Positions 57,471 through 64,000 of a stretch of 64,000 bases of DNA are shown here, piece after piece; positions within the stretch are counted from its first letter, which is position 1; the number at the start of each line of letters is the position of its first letter. The notes below the pieces were generated by a model, which was given only the letters and a program-made list of their open reading frames with translations, did not search any database and was not told the origin of the DNA. The stretch is from contig NZ_PSXX01000003.1 of the NCBI RefSeq assembly GCF_002931055.1, positions 1-64,000 of the forward strand, in the 5' to 3' direction. The position numbers and the translations under genes are program-made. The DNA comes from Pseudoclavibacter sp. AY1H1 (GTDB lineage: Bacteria; Actinomycetota; Actinomycetes; Actinomycetales; Microbacteriaceae).

Positions 57471-58292
57471 TCAGGCTCGCCACCAGGTATCGGTGGGCAG
57501 CACCGGCAGCTGCCGCTTGTGCTCGGTCTTCCGGTAGAGGGCCTCGATGCGGGCTGCTGTCTCAGCATCGACCTCCCCACCCGTGAGGTAGGTGTCGATC
57601 TGGGTGTAGCTGAGACCGAGGTTCGCCTCGTCGGTCTGACCGGGGGTCTCATCGAGCAGGTCGGCGGTGGGCGCCTTCACGTACAGCCGCTCCGGAGCAC
57701 CGAGCTCTTCGAGCAGCTGGCGACCCTGGCCCTTCGTGAGCCCCGCGAGCGGATTGAGGTCGGTGCCGCCGTCGCCGTACTTCGTGAAGAACCCCGTGAC
57801 GGCTTCGGCCGCGTGGTCGGTGCCCAGCACGAGGAAGCCGCGCTCACCCGCGATGGCGTACTGCGCGACCATGCGCTGGCGGGCCTTGGAGTTGCCCTTG
57901 TTGAAATCGGTGATGGCACGGCCCATGGCCTGCAGGAAGGCATGCTGGAGACCGTCGGTCGCTGGCTTGATGTCGAAGCTGATGCGCTCGTCCGGCTCGA
58001 TGAAGTCCAGCGCAAGCTGCGCGTCGTCTTCGTCGGCCTGGATGCCGTGCGGCAGGCGGACCGCGACGAACGTCGCCTCGCCACCCTCCGCGCGGACCTG
58101 CTCGACGGCGAGCTGGGCGAGCTTGCCGAGCAGAGACGAGTCCTGGCCGCCGCTGATGCCGAGCACGAGCCCCTTGGAGCCGCTTGCGAGCAGATAGTCG
58201 CGCATGAAGGCGATTCGATCCCGGATCTCCGCCGCTGGATCGATGACCGGCTTCACGCCGAGGGCCGTGATGATTTCCTGTTGTGCGCTCAT
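57471..58292 (-). CDS. nadE: Ammonia-dependent NAD+ synthetase
   Basis: The 273-aa enzyme amidates nicotinate adenine dinucleotide to NAD+ with ATP and ammonia. The P-loop SGGQDSS (in [17 protein letters not shown], near 45) and [33 protein letters not shown] are characteristic. No glutaminase domain is fused, so free ammonia is the nitrogen source. The ATG at 58292 matches the family length; a 20-codon upstream extension is not supported. Confidence 0.96.
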   Translation of the reverse strand: MSAQQEIITALGVKPVIDPAAEIRDRIAFMRDYLLASGSKGLVLGISGGQDSSLLGKLAQLAVEQVRAEGGEATFVAVRLPHGIQADEDDAQLALDFIEPDERISFDIKPATDGLQHAFLQAMGRAITDFNKGNSKARQRMVAQYAIAGERGFLVLGTDHAAEAVTGFFTKYGDGGTDLNPLAGLTKGQGRQLLEELGAPERLYVKAPTADLLDETPGQTDEANLGLSYTQIDTYLTGGEVDAETAARIEALYRKTEHKRQLPVLPTDTWWRA

Positions 58293-58388
58293 GGTGCGAC
58301 CGATCCTAGCGAGCGCCTGTTTCGGTGGGGAGTCATTTTCAGGGGCAAGCACCCAGAGTGTCGCCGCCGCGACCCGGAGCGAGACCGC

Positions 58389-58703
58389 TCAGCTGCGCAC
58401 GAGACGGGCGATGGCATCGGAGGCTTCCTTGAGCTTCTGCTCGCCTTCGGCTCCCCCGAGCCGCACGGCGTCGGCGACGCAGTGCTTCAGGTGGTCGTCC
58501 ATGAGGCCGAGCGCGACGTTCTCGAGGGCGGAGGTGATCGCGGAGATCTGGGTGAGGATGTCGATGCAGTACTGCTCCTCGTCGACCATCCGGTGGATGC
58601 CCCTCGCCTGCCCCTCGATGCGCTTGAGTCGAGTGAGGTACCTGCTCTTGTCCTCGATGTAGCCGTGATGGGCGTGGCCGCCCGCTTCGGTGATCTCGCT
58701 CAT
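58389..58703 (-). CDS. csoR: Copper-sensing repressor CsoR
   Basis: The 104-aa all-helical repressor has the Cu(I) site residues C46 (EEQYCIDIL), H71 and C75 (DDHLKHCV), in the C-H-C order of true CsoR. The [16 protein letters not shown] helix is the family core. It overlaps copA by ATGA, at the end of the copper operon it is expected to repress, giving feedback control. An N-terminal His cluster (HAHH at 10-13) is a small extra feature. Confidence 0.95.
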   Translation of the reverse strand: MSEITEAGGHAHHGYIEDKSRYLTRLKRIEGQARGIHRMVDEEQYCIDILTQISAITSALENVALGLMDDHLKHCVADAVRLGGAEGEQKLKEASDAIARLVRS

Positions 58704-60979
58704 GATGCTGCCTTTCGTGGTGCGTGCTCTGGGGTGGCGCTCGGAGCTTCGAGGCCTCGGAAGGCCCGAAGCCGAAGGCTGTTGCCGACGACGAACACGC
58801 TCGAGAATGCCATGGCCGCGCCTGCGAGCATGGGGTTGAGCATGCCGAGCGCCGCGAGCGGGATTGCCGCGACGTTGTAGGCGAACGCCCAGAAGAGGTT
58901 GCCCTTGATGGTGCCGAGCGTGCGACGGGAGAGGCGGATCGCATCCACCGCAGCGAGGAGGTCGTCGCGCACGAGCGTGACGTCGGCAGCCTCGATGGCG
59001 ATGTCCGATCCCGTTCCCATGGCGAGACCGAGGTCGGCTTGGGCGAGTGCCGCTGCGTCGTTGACGCCGTCTCCGACCATCGCGACGACGCGCCCCTCAC
59101 CCTGCAGGCGGCGGATCACATCGACCTTCTCCTGCGGCAGCACCTCGGCGATGACCTCATCGATGCCGACTGCGGCCGCAACCTGCTTCGCGACGGTGGA
59201 GTTGTCGCCGGTCAGCAGCACCGGGGCGAGCCCGAGGCGGCGCAGCTCGGCGATGGCACGCTCGCTCGTCGGCTTGATGGTGTCGGCCACGGAGAGCACT
59301 CCCCGCGCCTCACCGTCCCAGGCGACGATGACGGTCGTCTGCCCGAGGGCCTCGGCCTCGCGCTTGCGAGTCGCCAGCTCCTCGCCCAGGTCTATAGCCC
59401 AGTCGGCAAGCAGCTGCTCGCGTCCGATGACGACGAGGTGGCCGTCGACGATGCCCTGCACTCCGGTGCCCTCGTGGTTCTGGAAGGCGTCGACGGCGGG
59501 CAGTGGGCCGACCTCTGCTGCGGCCCCGATCGCGAGCGCGCGAGCGATGGGATGCTCCGACGCGGATTCGAGCGCCCCCGCGAGCCTGAGGAGGTCACCT
59601 CTCGAGACACCATCCGCGCTCCACGCCCCGACGAGGGCCATCTTGCCGCTCGTGACCGTGCCGGTCTTGTCGAGCACGATCGTGTCGACTCGGCGCGTGG
59701 ACTCGAGGACCTCTGGACCCTTGATGAGGATGCCGAGCTGCGCGCCGCGTCCGGTGCCGACGAGCAGCGCCGTGGGGGTCGCGAGGCCGAGCGCGCACGG
59801 GCAGGCGATGATGAGCACGGCGACGGCCGCGGTGAAGGCAGCCGCGGCGGGGAAGCCGGCGCCGAGCCAGGCGCCGAGCGTCGCGACGGAGATGACGATG
59901 ACGATGGGGACGAAGACGCCGGAGATGCGGTCAGCGAGTCGCTGGACCTCGGCCTTGCCGGTCTGGGCGTCTTCGACGAGCTTCGCCATCTGCGCGAGCT
60001 GGGTATCGCCGCCGACCTTCGTCGCGCGAACCACGAGGCGCCCACCCGCGTTGATCGTCGCACCGACGACTCGGTCGCCTTCGATGACCTCGACGGGGAC
60101 GGACTCTCCGGTGAGCATCGAGGCGTCGACGGCGGAGCGGCCACCCGTGACGACTCCGTCTGTGGCGATCTTCTCGCCGGGGCGCACGACGAACTCGTCG
60201 CCGACGCGCAGCTCGCTGATCGCGATGCGAGTCTCCGCTCCCCCACGCAAGACGGCGACGTCTTTCGCGCCGAGCTCGAGGAGAGCACGGAGGGCCGCAC
60301 TGGCCTGTCGCTTGGATCGCTTCTCGAAGTACCGACCGGCGAGCACGAACATCGTGACGCCGGCTGCGACCTCGAGGTAGATGTTGGCCGCGCCGTCGGA
60401 GGGGGCGATGGTGAACTCGAACGGGTGCGTCATGCCCGCCTCGCCCGCCGTGCCGAGGAAGAGCGCGTAGAGCGACCACGCGAAGGCGGCGAGCGTGCCG
60501 ACCGAGATGAGCGTATCCATCGTCGCGCTGCCGTGGCGGAGGTTCATCCAGGCCGCCCTGTGGAAGGGCCAGGCTCCCCAGACGATGACCGGCGCCGCGA
60601 GTGCGAGCGAGGCCCACTGCCAGTACGTGAACTGGAAGGCGGGGACCATGGCGAGCAGGATCACGGGGACGGAGAGGACGATGCTGCCGATGAGTCGCTG
60701 GCGCAGGCTCGCGAGCTCGGGATCAGCCTCCGCAGACCCCTGGCTCGGTTCTGCCGCGTCCGGAGTCGGCAGCGCGGCGGTATAGCCCGTCTTCTCGACT
60801 TCGTCGATGAGGGATTGCGGGTCGAGCCCATCCGGTGCGCTGACGCGGGCCTTCTCGGTCGCGTAGTTGACGGATGCGGTGACGCCGTCCAGCTTGTTGA
60901 GCTTCTTCTCGATGCGCATGGCGCAGGAGGCGCAGGTCATGCCGCCGATCTCGAGCTCGATGTCGGTCGTCGTGTTCAT
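58700..60979 (-). CDS. copA: Copper-exporting P1B-type ATPase CopA
   Basis: This 759-aa pump exports Cu(I) across the membrane. One N-terminal metal-binding domain carries [16 protein letters not shown] (near 12-27). [14 protein letters not shown] marks the transmembrane ion site, [10 protein letters not shown] is the phosphorylation site, and SASEHPIAR and [20 protein letters not shown] are the nucleotide and hinge motifs. The copy number of metal domains is one. It sits between the small membrane gene and csoR, overlapping each by four bases. Confidence 0.96.
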   Translation of the reverse strand: MNTTTDIELEIGGMTCASCAMRIEKKLNKLDGVTASVNYATEKARVSAPDGLDPQSLIDEVEKTGYTAALPTPDAAEPSQGSAEADPELASLRQRLIGSIVLSVPVILLAMVPAFQFTYWQWASLALAAPVIVWGAWPFHRAAWMNLRHGSATMDTLISVGTLAAFAWSLYALFLGTAGEAGMTHPFEFTIAPSDGAANIYLEVAAGVTMFVLAGRYFEKRSKRQASAALRALLELGAKDVAVLRGGAETRIAISELRVGDEFVVRPGEKIATDGVVTGGRSAVDASMLTGESVPVEVIEGDRVVGATINAGGRLVVRATKVGGDTQLAQMAKLVEDAQTGKAEVQRLADRISGVFVPIVIVISVATLGAWLGAGFPAAAAFTAAVAVLIIACPCALGLATPTALLVGTGRGAQLGILIKGPEVLESTRRVDTIVLDKTGTVTSGKMALVGAWSADGVSRGDLLRLAGALESASEHPIARALAIGAAAEVGPLPAVDAFQNHEGTGVQGIVDGHLVVIGREQLLADWAIDLGEELATRKREAEALGQTTVIVAWDGEARGVLSVADTIKPTSERAIAELRRLGLAPVLLTGDNSTVAKQVAAAVGIDEVIAEVLPQEKVDVIRRLQGEGRVVAMVGDGVNDAAALAQADLGLAMGTGSDIAIEAADVTLVRDDLLAAVDAIRLSRRTLGTIKGNLFWAFAYNVAAIPLAALGMLNPMLAGAAMAFSSVFVVGNSLRLRAFRGLEAPSATPEHAPRKAAS

Positions 60980-61155
60980 CGTTCTCCCTCTCCGTGCTCG
61001 GGGGCTTCGGACTGCTCGTCTGGGGTCTGATGGATCTGTGGGCGCCAGTCGTCAGCCGGGCCCGCGTCGACGGCGAGCTGCGCCGTGAAGAAGGCCGCGC
61101 CAAAGACCGCCGCGAGGAGCGCGGCGTAGAGGCTGAGCTTGACCGGCACGTTCAC
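60976..61155 (-). CDS. Small single-helix membrane protein in copper operon
   Basis: A GTG start at 61155, one base after the copZ stop, gives a 59-aa product: [23 protein letters not shown] forms one membrane helix and the remainder is a hydrophilic, acidic tail ([14 protein letters not shown]). A second GTG lies two codons further. Its stop overlaps the copA ATG, so it is translationally embedded between copZ and copA. No function is known. No Cys or Met-rich copper site is present; only two His occur in the tail. Confidence 0.65.
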   Translation of the reverse strand: MNVPVKLSLYAALLAAVFGAAFFTAQLAVDAGPADDWRPQIHQTPDEQSEAPEHGEGER

Positions 61156-61156
61156 G

Positions 61157-61366
61157 TCAGGCCCTGGTCGCTGCGTAGCCGGCCTCATCGACGGCGGCGA
61201 TCACGGCCGCATCGTCGAGGGGCTCTGCGCTCTCGACGACGAGGCGCCCGGTCTCGGCCGAGACGTCGACGCTCGCGACGCCCGCGAGGTCGCTGACCTC
61301 CTGAGTGACGGCGCGCTCGCAGTGGGCGCAGGTCATGCCCGTGACCTGGTATGTGGTGGTGGTCAT
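61157..61366 (-). CDS. copZ: Copper chaperone CopZ (HMA domain)
   Basis: The 69-aa heavy-metal-associated domain has the metal site GMTCAHCERAV (MTCxxC) and a betaalphabeta-betaalphabeta layout, and would deliver Cu(I) to CopA or CsoR. AAGGAG lies nine bases upstream of the ATG at 61366. It is the first gene of the copZ-small membrane protein-copA-csoR operon and is preceded by two CsoR-like palindromes. Confidence 0.94.
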   Translation of the reverse strand: MTTTTYQVTGMTCAHCERAVTQEVSDLAGVASVDVSAETGRLVVESAEPLDDAAVIAAVDEAGYAATRA

Positions 61367-61388
61367 CCTGGATCTCCTTGCCGGGGCA

Positions 61389-61405
61389 GTGCCCCCTGGG
61401 GGTAT
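61389..61405. promoter_or_regulatory. CsoR-like operator 1, proximal to copZ
   Basis: GTGCCCCCTGGGGGTAT contains a perfect CCCCC-T-GGGGG core and lies 23 bp upstream of the copZ ATG. The C-run/G-run palindrome resembles CsoR boxes of actinobacterial copper operons. Confidence 0.55.
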
Positions 61406-61424
61406 GTACGGTGTGTGCAACCGT

Positions 61425-61441
61425 ATACCCCTGGCAGGTAT
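61425..61441. promoter_or_regulatory. CsoR-like operator 2, distal
   Basis: ATACCCCTGGCAGGTAT has ATACC/GGTAT arms around CCTGGCA, 36 bp from operator 1 centre-to-centre. Two spaced sites would let CsoR cover the copZ promoter between them. Confidence 0.5.
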
Positions 61442-61502
61442 TCCCAGGCTCAGATCCAGAATCCTGCGACGGCTGAGAGTCGCCGACCGAGGTGCGCGCA
61501 GA

Positions 61503-64000
61503 TCAGTCTTCGCGCAGGATCCGGTAGCCGCGCAGCGGGTCGTAGCCGTGGATCTCGCGCGTATCGAGGACGGCCATGAAGTCGAGCACCTCGTCGGTGA
61601 CGAGCTGCCCTGGCACGAGCACGGGGAACCCTGGCGGGTAGGGCGTGACGAAGCCCGCGGAGATCGGCGCGGCGCCGCCCTTGACCCGTTCGGCGAGCTG
61701 GGCGTGGCTGAGGTGCTCGATGTTCGCCCGGCGCTGACCCCGGAAGAACGCGGTCCGCAGGTCGCCGTCCGGGAGCCCGTCGGCTGAGGCGTACTCCGGC
61801 GCGAATGCGCTGAAGTCGGGCAGCGGCGGCATCGGCGCGGGCGCGGGGCGCTCGCCATCGATCTCCCGCGCCTGGGACTCCTCCTCGAAGCGCTCCGCGA
61901 GCTTCACGAGCACCTCGATGAGGTAGCCGACGGAGCTGCGGGAGGTCCCGATGTTCGTCATGAACAGCACGGTGTTGCGGCTCGTCTTGTTGACCTGGAT
62001 GCCGTAGCGATCCATGAGGTGCTCGTGCTTGAACGTGTCACCGTCGACACCCGTGCGCGAGATCTCCACCGTGATCCGGCTCGGGTCGACGACGAACTCG
62101 TCTTCCTCCCACGCCTGCCACATCGTCGAGAACCCGTCTCGGTGGGGCATGGGTCTCGTGCTGGCTCGATTCTCGGCCGGGATCAGGTCGTGGCCGGACA
62201 GCACACGGAAGGTGCGGCGCAGCAGCGGGTGACGCGCGATGGCCTGCGCGATGCTCGTCGCCAGATCCAGCTGACGCTGGACGAGCTCGAACCCCTCCAG
62301 CTCCACCTGGCGTCGCCCGAGGTCGAGCGAGGCGAGGATCTGATAGTTCGGCGACGTCGAGGTGTGCGTCATGTACGCCTCGTGGAACGGCTCCTCCGCC
62401 TCTCGGTACCAGTCCTTGTCGTAGACGTGGATCATCGAGCCCTGACGCAGCGCGGTGAGGGTCTTGTGGGTCGACTGCGTCGCGTAGACCCGGATCCGTG
62501 CATCCGGGGAAGGCAGGAGCCGCTCGGCGAGCCACACCTCGTCGGCGGCAGGCTCGCCCGTCTCGGGGTCGAAGAGGCGTGCCTGCTGCTCCGCGTAGGC
62601 CGCGGCGTGCGAGATCGTCCCCAGGCGTTCCTCGAGGTGCTTCGCGGCCGCCATGGCCGTGCGGCGGCGTGTGATGGGGTGGAACGCGGCGAACGCGAAC
62701 CAGGCTTCGTCCCAGAGGAACACGAGGTCCGGCTTGATGGCGAGGCACTCCGCCATGACCCGCTCCGGGTCGTAGACGATGCCGTCGAAGGTGCAGTTCG
62801 TGAGCGTCACGAGGCGCACCTCGTCGAGGCGCCCCGCTGCGCGGTAGTCGAGCAGGAGCTGCTTGATGCGGTCGAGCGGCACCGCCCCGTAGAAGGCGAA
62901 CTCGTTGAGCGGGTAGGCCTCGAGGTAGGCCGTTCGAGCACCGGTGAGCATGAGCGCGTGGTGGTGCGACTTGTGGCAGTTGCGATCGACGAGCACGATG
63001 TCGCCGGGAGAGACGAGCGCCTGGTGCACGATCTTGTTGGCCGTGGAGGTGCCGTTCGTGACGAAGAAGGTGTGCTTCGCCCCGAAGGCTCGGGCCGCGA
63101 GCTCCTGCGACTTCTTGATCGCTCCGACCGGGGCGAGCAGCGAGTCGAGGCCGCCCGAGGTGGCGCTCGTCTCGGCGAGCAGGAGGTTGAGGCCGTAGAA
63201 GTCGACGAGGTCCGTGATCCACTTCGACGTCACGACCGACCCGCCGCGCGAGATCGGCAGGGCGTGGAACACACCGGCCGGGCGCCTGGCGTGCTCCTGG
63301 ATCGCCGTGAAGAACGGGGTGTCGTAGAGGTGGGAGACCCGCCGCAGCAGCGACAGGTGCAGCTCGAGCTGGTCCTCGCGCAGGAACACGCGGCGGAAGC
63401 GTCTCGTGAGCACGCCGGCGAGGTCTTCGATGTGCGCGCCCGCGACGAGGTACAGGTCGAGCTCGGGCCGGAGGGTGTTGAGCGTGTCGGCGAGCCCGAG
63501 CACGCGCTGCACCGAGGCGAGGCTCGAGCGCGACGTCGCCGTGGTCCCCGCCGAGTCGACGTGGGCCAGGTCGATGGTCTCGCGCATGTCTCGGCTGAGG
63601 CGCTGCTGGCTGCGGTCGCTGAAGCCGGGGCGGATGATGACGGCGAGGATGTTCGGGTTCGTGAGCACGGCCGCGACGGCGTCGTCCGCGGACGGCACGA
63701 TCACGTAGTCGTACACGAACGCATCCGCGGCGCTGCGGAGCTTGAGGATGTCGGCGCGCAGCGCGTCCCGGTCGGCGGTGGTCGTCTCGTCGACGAGCAG
63801 CACCTCGAAGCGAGGACGCGGGTCGGCGTCGTCCTGCAGCTCCGCACGCTCCGCCTCGTCGAGGCGGTCCTCGCGATGGTCGGCAGGGATGCTCGTGCCC
63901 CGCAGCCGACTCACGACCCGGCCGATGCGCTCGAGGGCCGTCGAGTACTCGCCCTTGTCGAGCGACTCGCGGATCTCTGCGACGTAGCGCTGCCCGAAGC
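61503..64000 (-). CDS. Orn/Lys/Arg-type PLP-dependent decarboxylase (5' end outside window)
   Basis: The frame remains open to the right edge (832 codons visible, with plausible coding upstream of the first internal GTG at 63914), so the N-terminus is missing. A response-regulator-like 'wing' domain (FEVLLVDETTTADRDALRADILKL... to about residue 200) precedes the fold-type I PLP core. YATQSTHKTLTALRQGSMIH carries the Schiff-base lysine of the bacterial Orn/Lys/Arg decarboxylase family, and LVFLWDEAWFAFAAF binds the cofactor. Which basic amino acid is the substrate cannot be decided from the sequence. It is convergent with no neighbour in the window and ends 136 bp before copZ. Confidence 0.88.
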   Translation of the reverse strand, partial: FGQRYVAEIRESLDKGEYSTALERIGRVVSRLRGTSIPADHREDRLDEAERAELQDDADPRPRFEVLLVDETTTADRDALRADILKLRSAADAFVYDYVIVPSADDAVAAVLTNPNILAVIIRPGFSDRSQQRLSRDMRETIDLAHVDSAGTTATSRSSLASVQRVLGLADTLNTLRPELDLYLVAGAHIEDLAGVLTRRFRRVFLREDQLELHLSLLRRVSHLYDTPFFTAIQEHARRPAGVFHALPISRGGSVVTSKWITDLVDFYGLNLLLAETSATSGGLDSLLAPVGAIKKSQELAARAFGAKHTFFVTNGTSTANKIVHQALVSPGDIVLVDRNCHKSHHHALMLTGARTAYLEAYPLNEFAFYGAVPLDRIKQLLLDYRAAGRLDEVRLVTLTNCTFDGIVYDPERVMAECLAIKPDLVFLWDEAWFAFAAFHPITRRRTAMAAAKHLEERLGTISHAAAYAEQQARLFDPETGEPAADEVWLAERLLPSPDARIRVYATQSTHKTLTALRQGSMIHVYDKDWYREAEEPFHEAYMTHTSTSPNYQILASLDLGRRQVELEGFELVQRQLDLATSIAQAIARHPLLRRTFRVLSGHDLIPAENRASTRPMPHRDGFSTMWQAWEEDEFVVDPSRITVEISRTGVDGDTFKHEHLMDRYGIQVNKTSRNTVLFMTNIGTSRSSVGYLIEVLVKLAERFEEESQAREIDGERPAPAPMPPLPDFSAFAPEYASADGLPDGDLRTAFFRGQRRANIEHLSHAQLAERVKGGAAPISAGFVTPYPPGFPVLVPGQLVTDEVLDFMAVLDTREIHGYDPLRGYRILRED

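Overview
The window is high-GC DNA packed with short-gapped, often ATGA/TGATG-overlapping genes and no mobile elements. ClpP1/ClpP2 with ClpX and trigger factor, a mycothiol-type (Rv2466c-like) thiol oxidoreductase, HtaA-type haem capture, an SCO7613-type giant membrane protein and an ammonia-dependent NadE point to Actinomycetota, most likely Microbacteriaceae (family level is inference). No rRNA, CRISPR array, insertion sequence or prophage was seen. The DNA reads as an ordinary chromosome, truncated at both ends inside genes (hmuV on the left, a PLP amino-acid decarboxylase on the right).

Region 1 (1-12.5 kb) is the most interesting. A leftward haem-uptake operon encodes a secreted HtaA protein fused to a WxL-like tail, a DUF916 WxL-binding surface protein with a sortase-like LASTG signal, and the HmuTUV haem ABC transporter. 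It diverges, across an apparent DtxR/IdeR-type operator, from a rightward pair: a 1312-aa Pls/PosA-type single-module NRPS whose pocket residues read DAESIGTVVK (close to a lysine code), and an M1 metallopeptidase without the usual GxMEN motif. A convergent Sfp-type phosphopantetheinyl transferase follows. Together these look like a self-contained poly- or oligo-lysine synthesis, trimming and activation locus beside an iron/haem acquisition locus.

Region 2 (12.5-17.2 kb) is the housekeeping proteostasis block clpX-clpP2-clpP1-tig. Region 3 (17.2-28.2 kb) holds a tripartite tricarboxylate transporter (TctCBA) divergent from a CitA/CitB-type two-component system, an unknown membrane protein, then a likely compatible-solute catabolic operon: DoeA/EutD-type ectoine hydrolase and an M20 deacetylase, followed by an MHS-type symporter. 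Region 4 (28.2-37.2 kb) has an ArsR-SRPBCC pair, a SNF2 helicase, tRNA-Gly and tRNA-Pro, a stand-alone MurE-type ligase, and DUF2252, GNAT and DUF6891 proteins.

Region 5 (37.4-57.4 kb) contains a 1833-residue membrane protein, nei/rpiB/Rv2466c-like genes, PepN, glutathione peroxidase, MscS, truncated globin, GdhA, thioesterases, the ABC-F factor EttA, a lipoprotein, a second-type SSB and MsrA. Region 6 (57.4-64 kb) has nadE, a copper operon (copZ, small membrane protein, copA, csoR) preceded by two CsoR-like palindromes, and a truncated Orn/Lys/Arg decarboxylase. All functional statements rest on motif and sequence reading without database searches.
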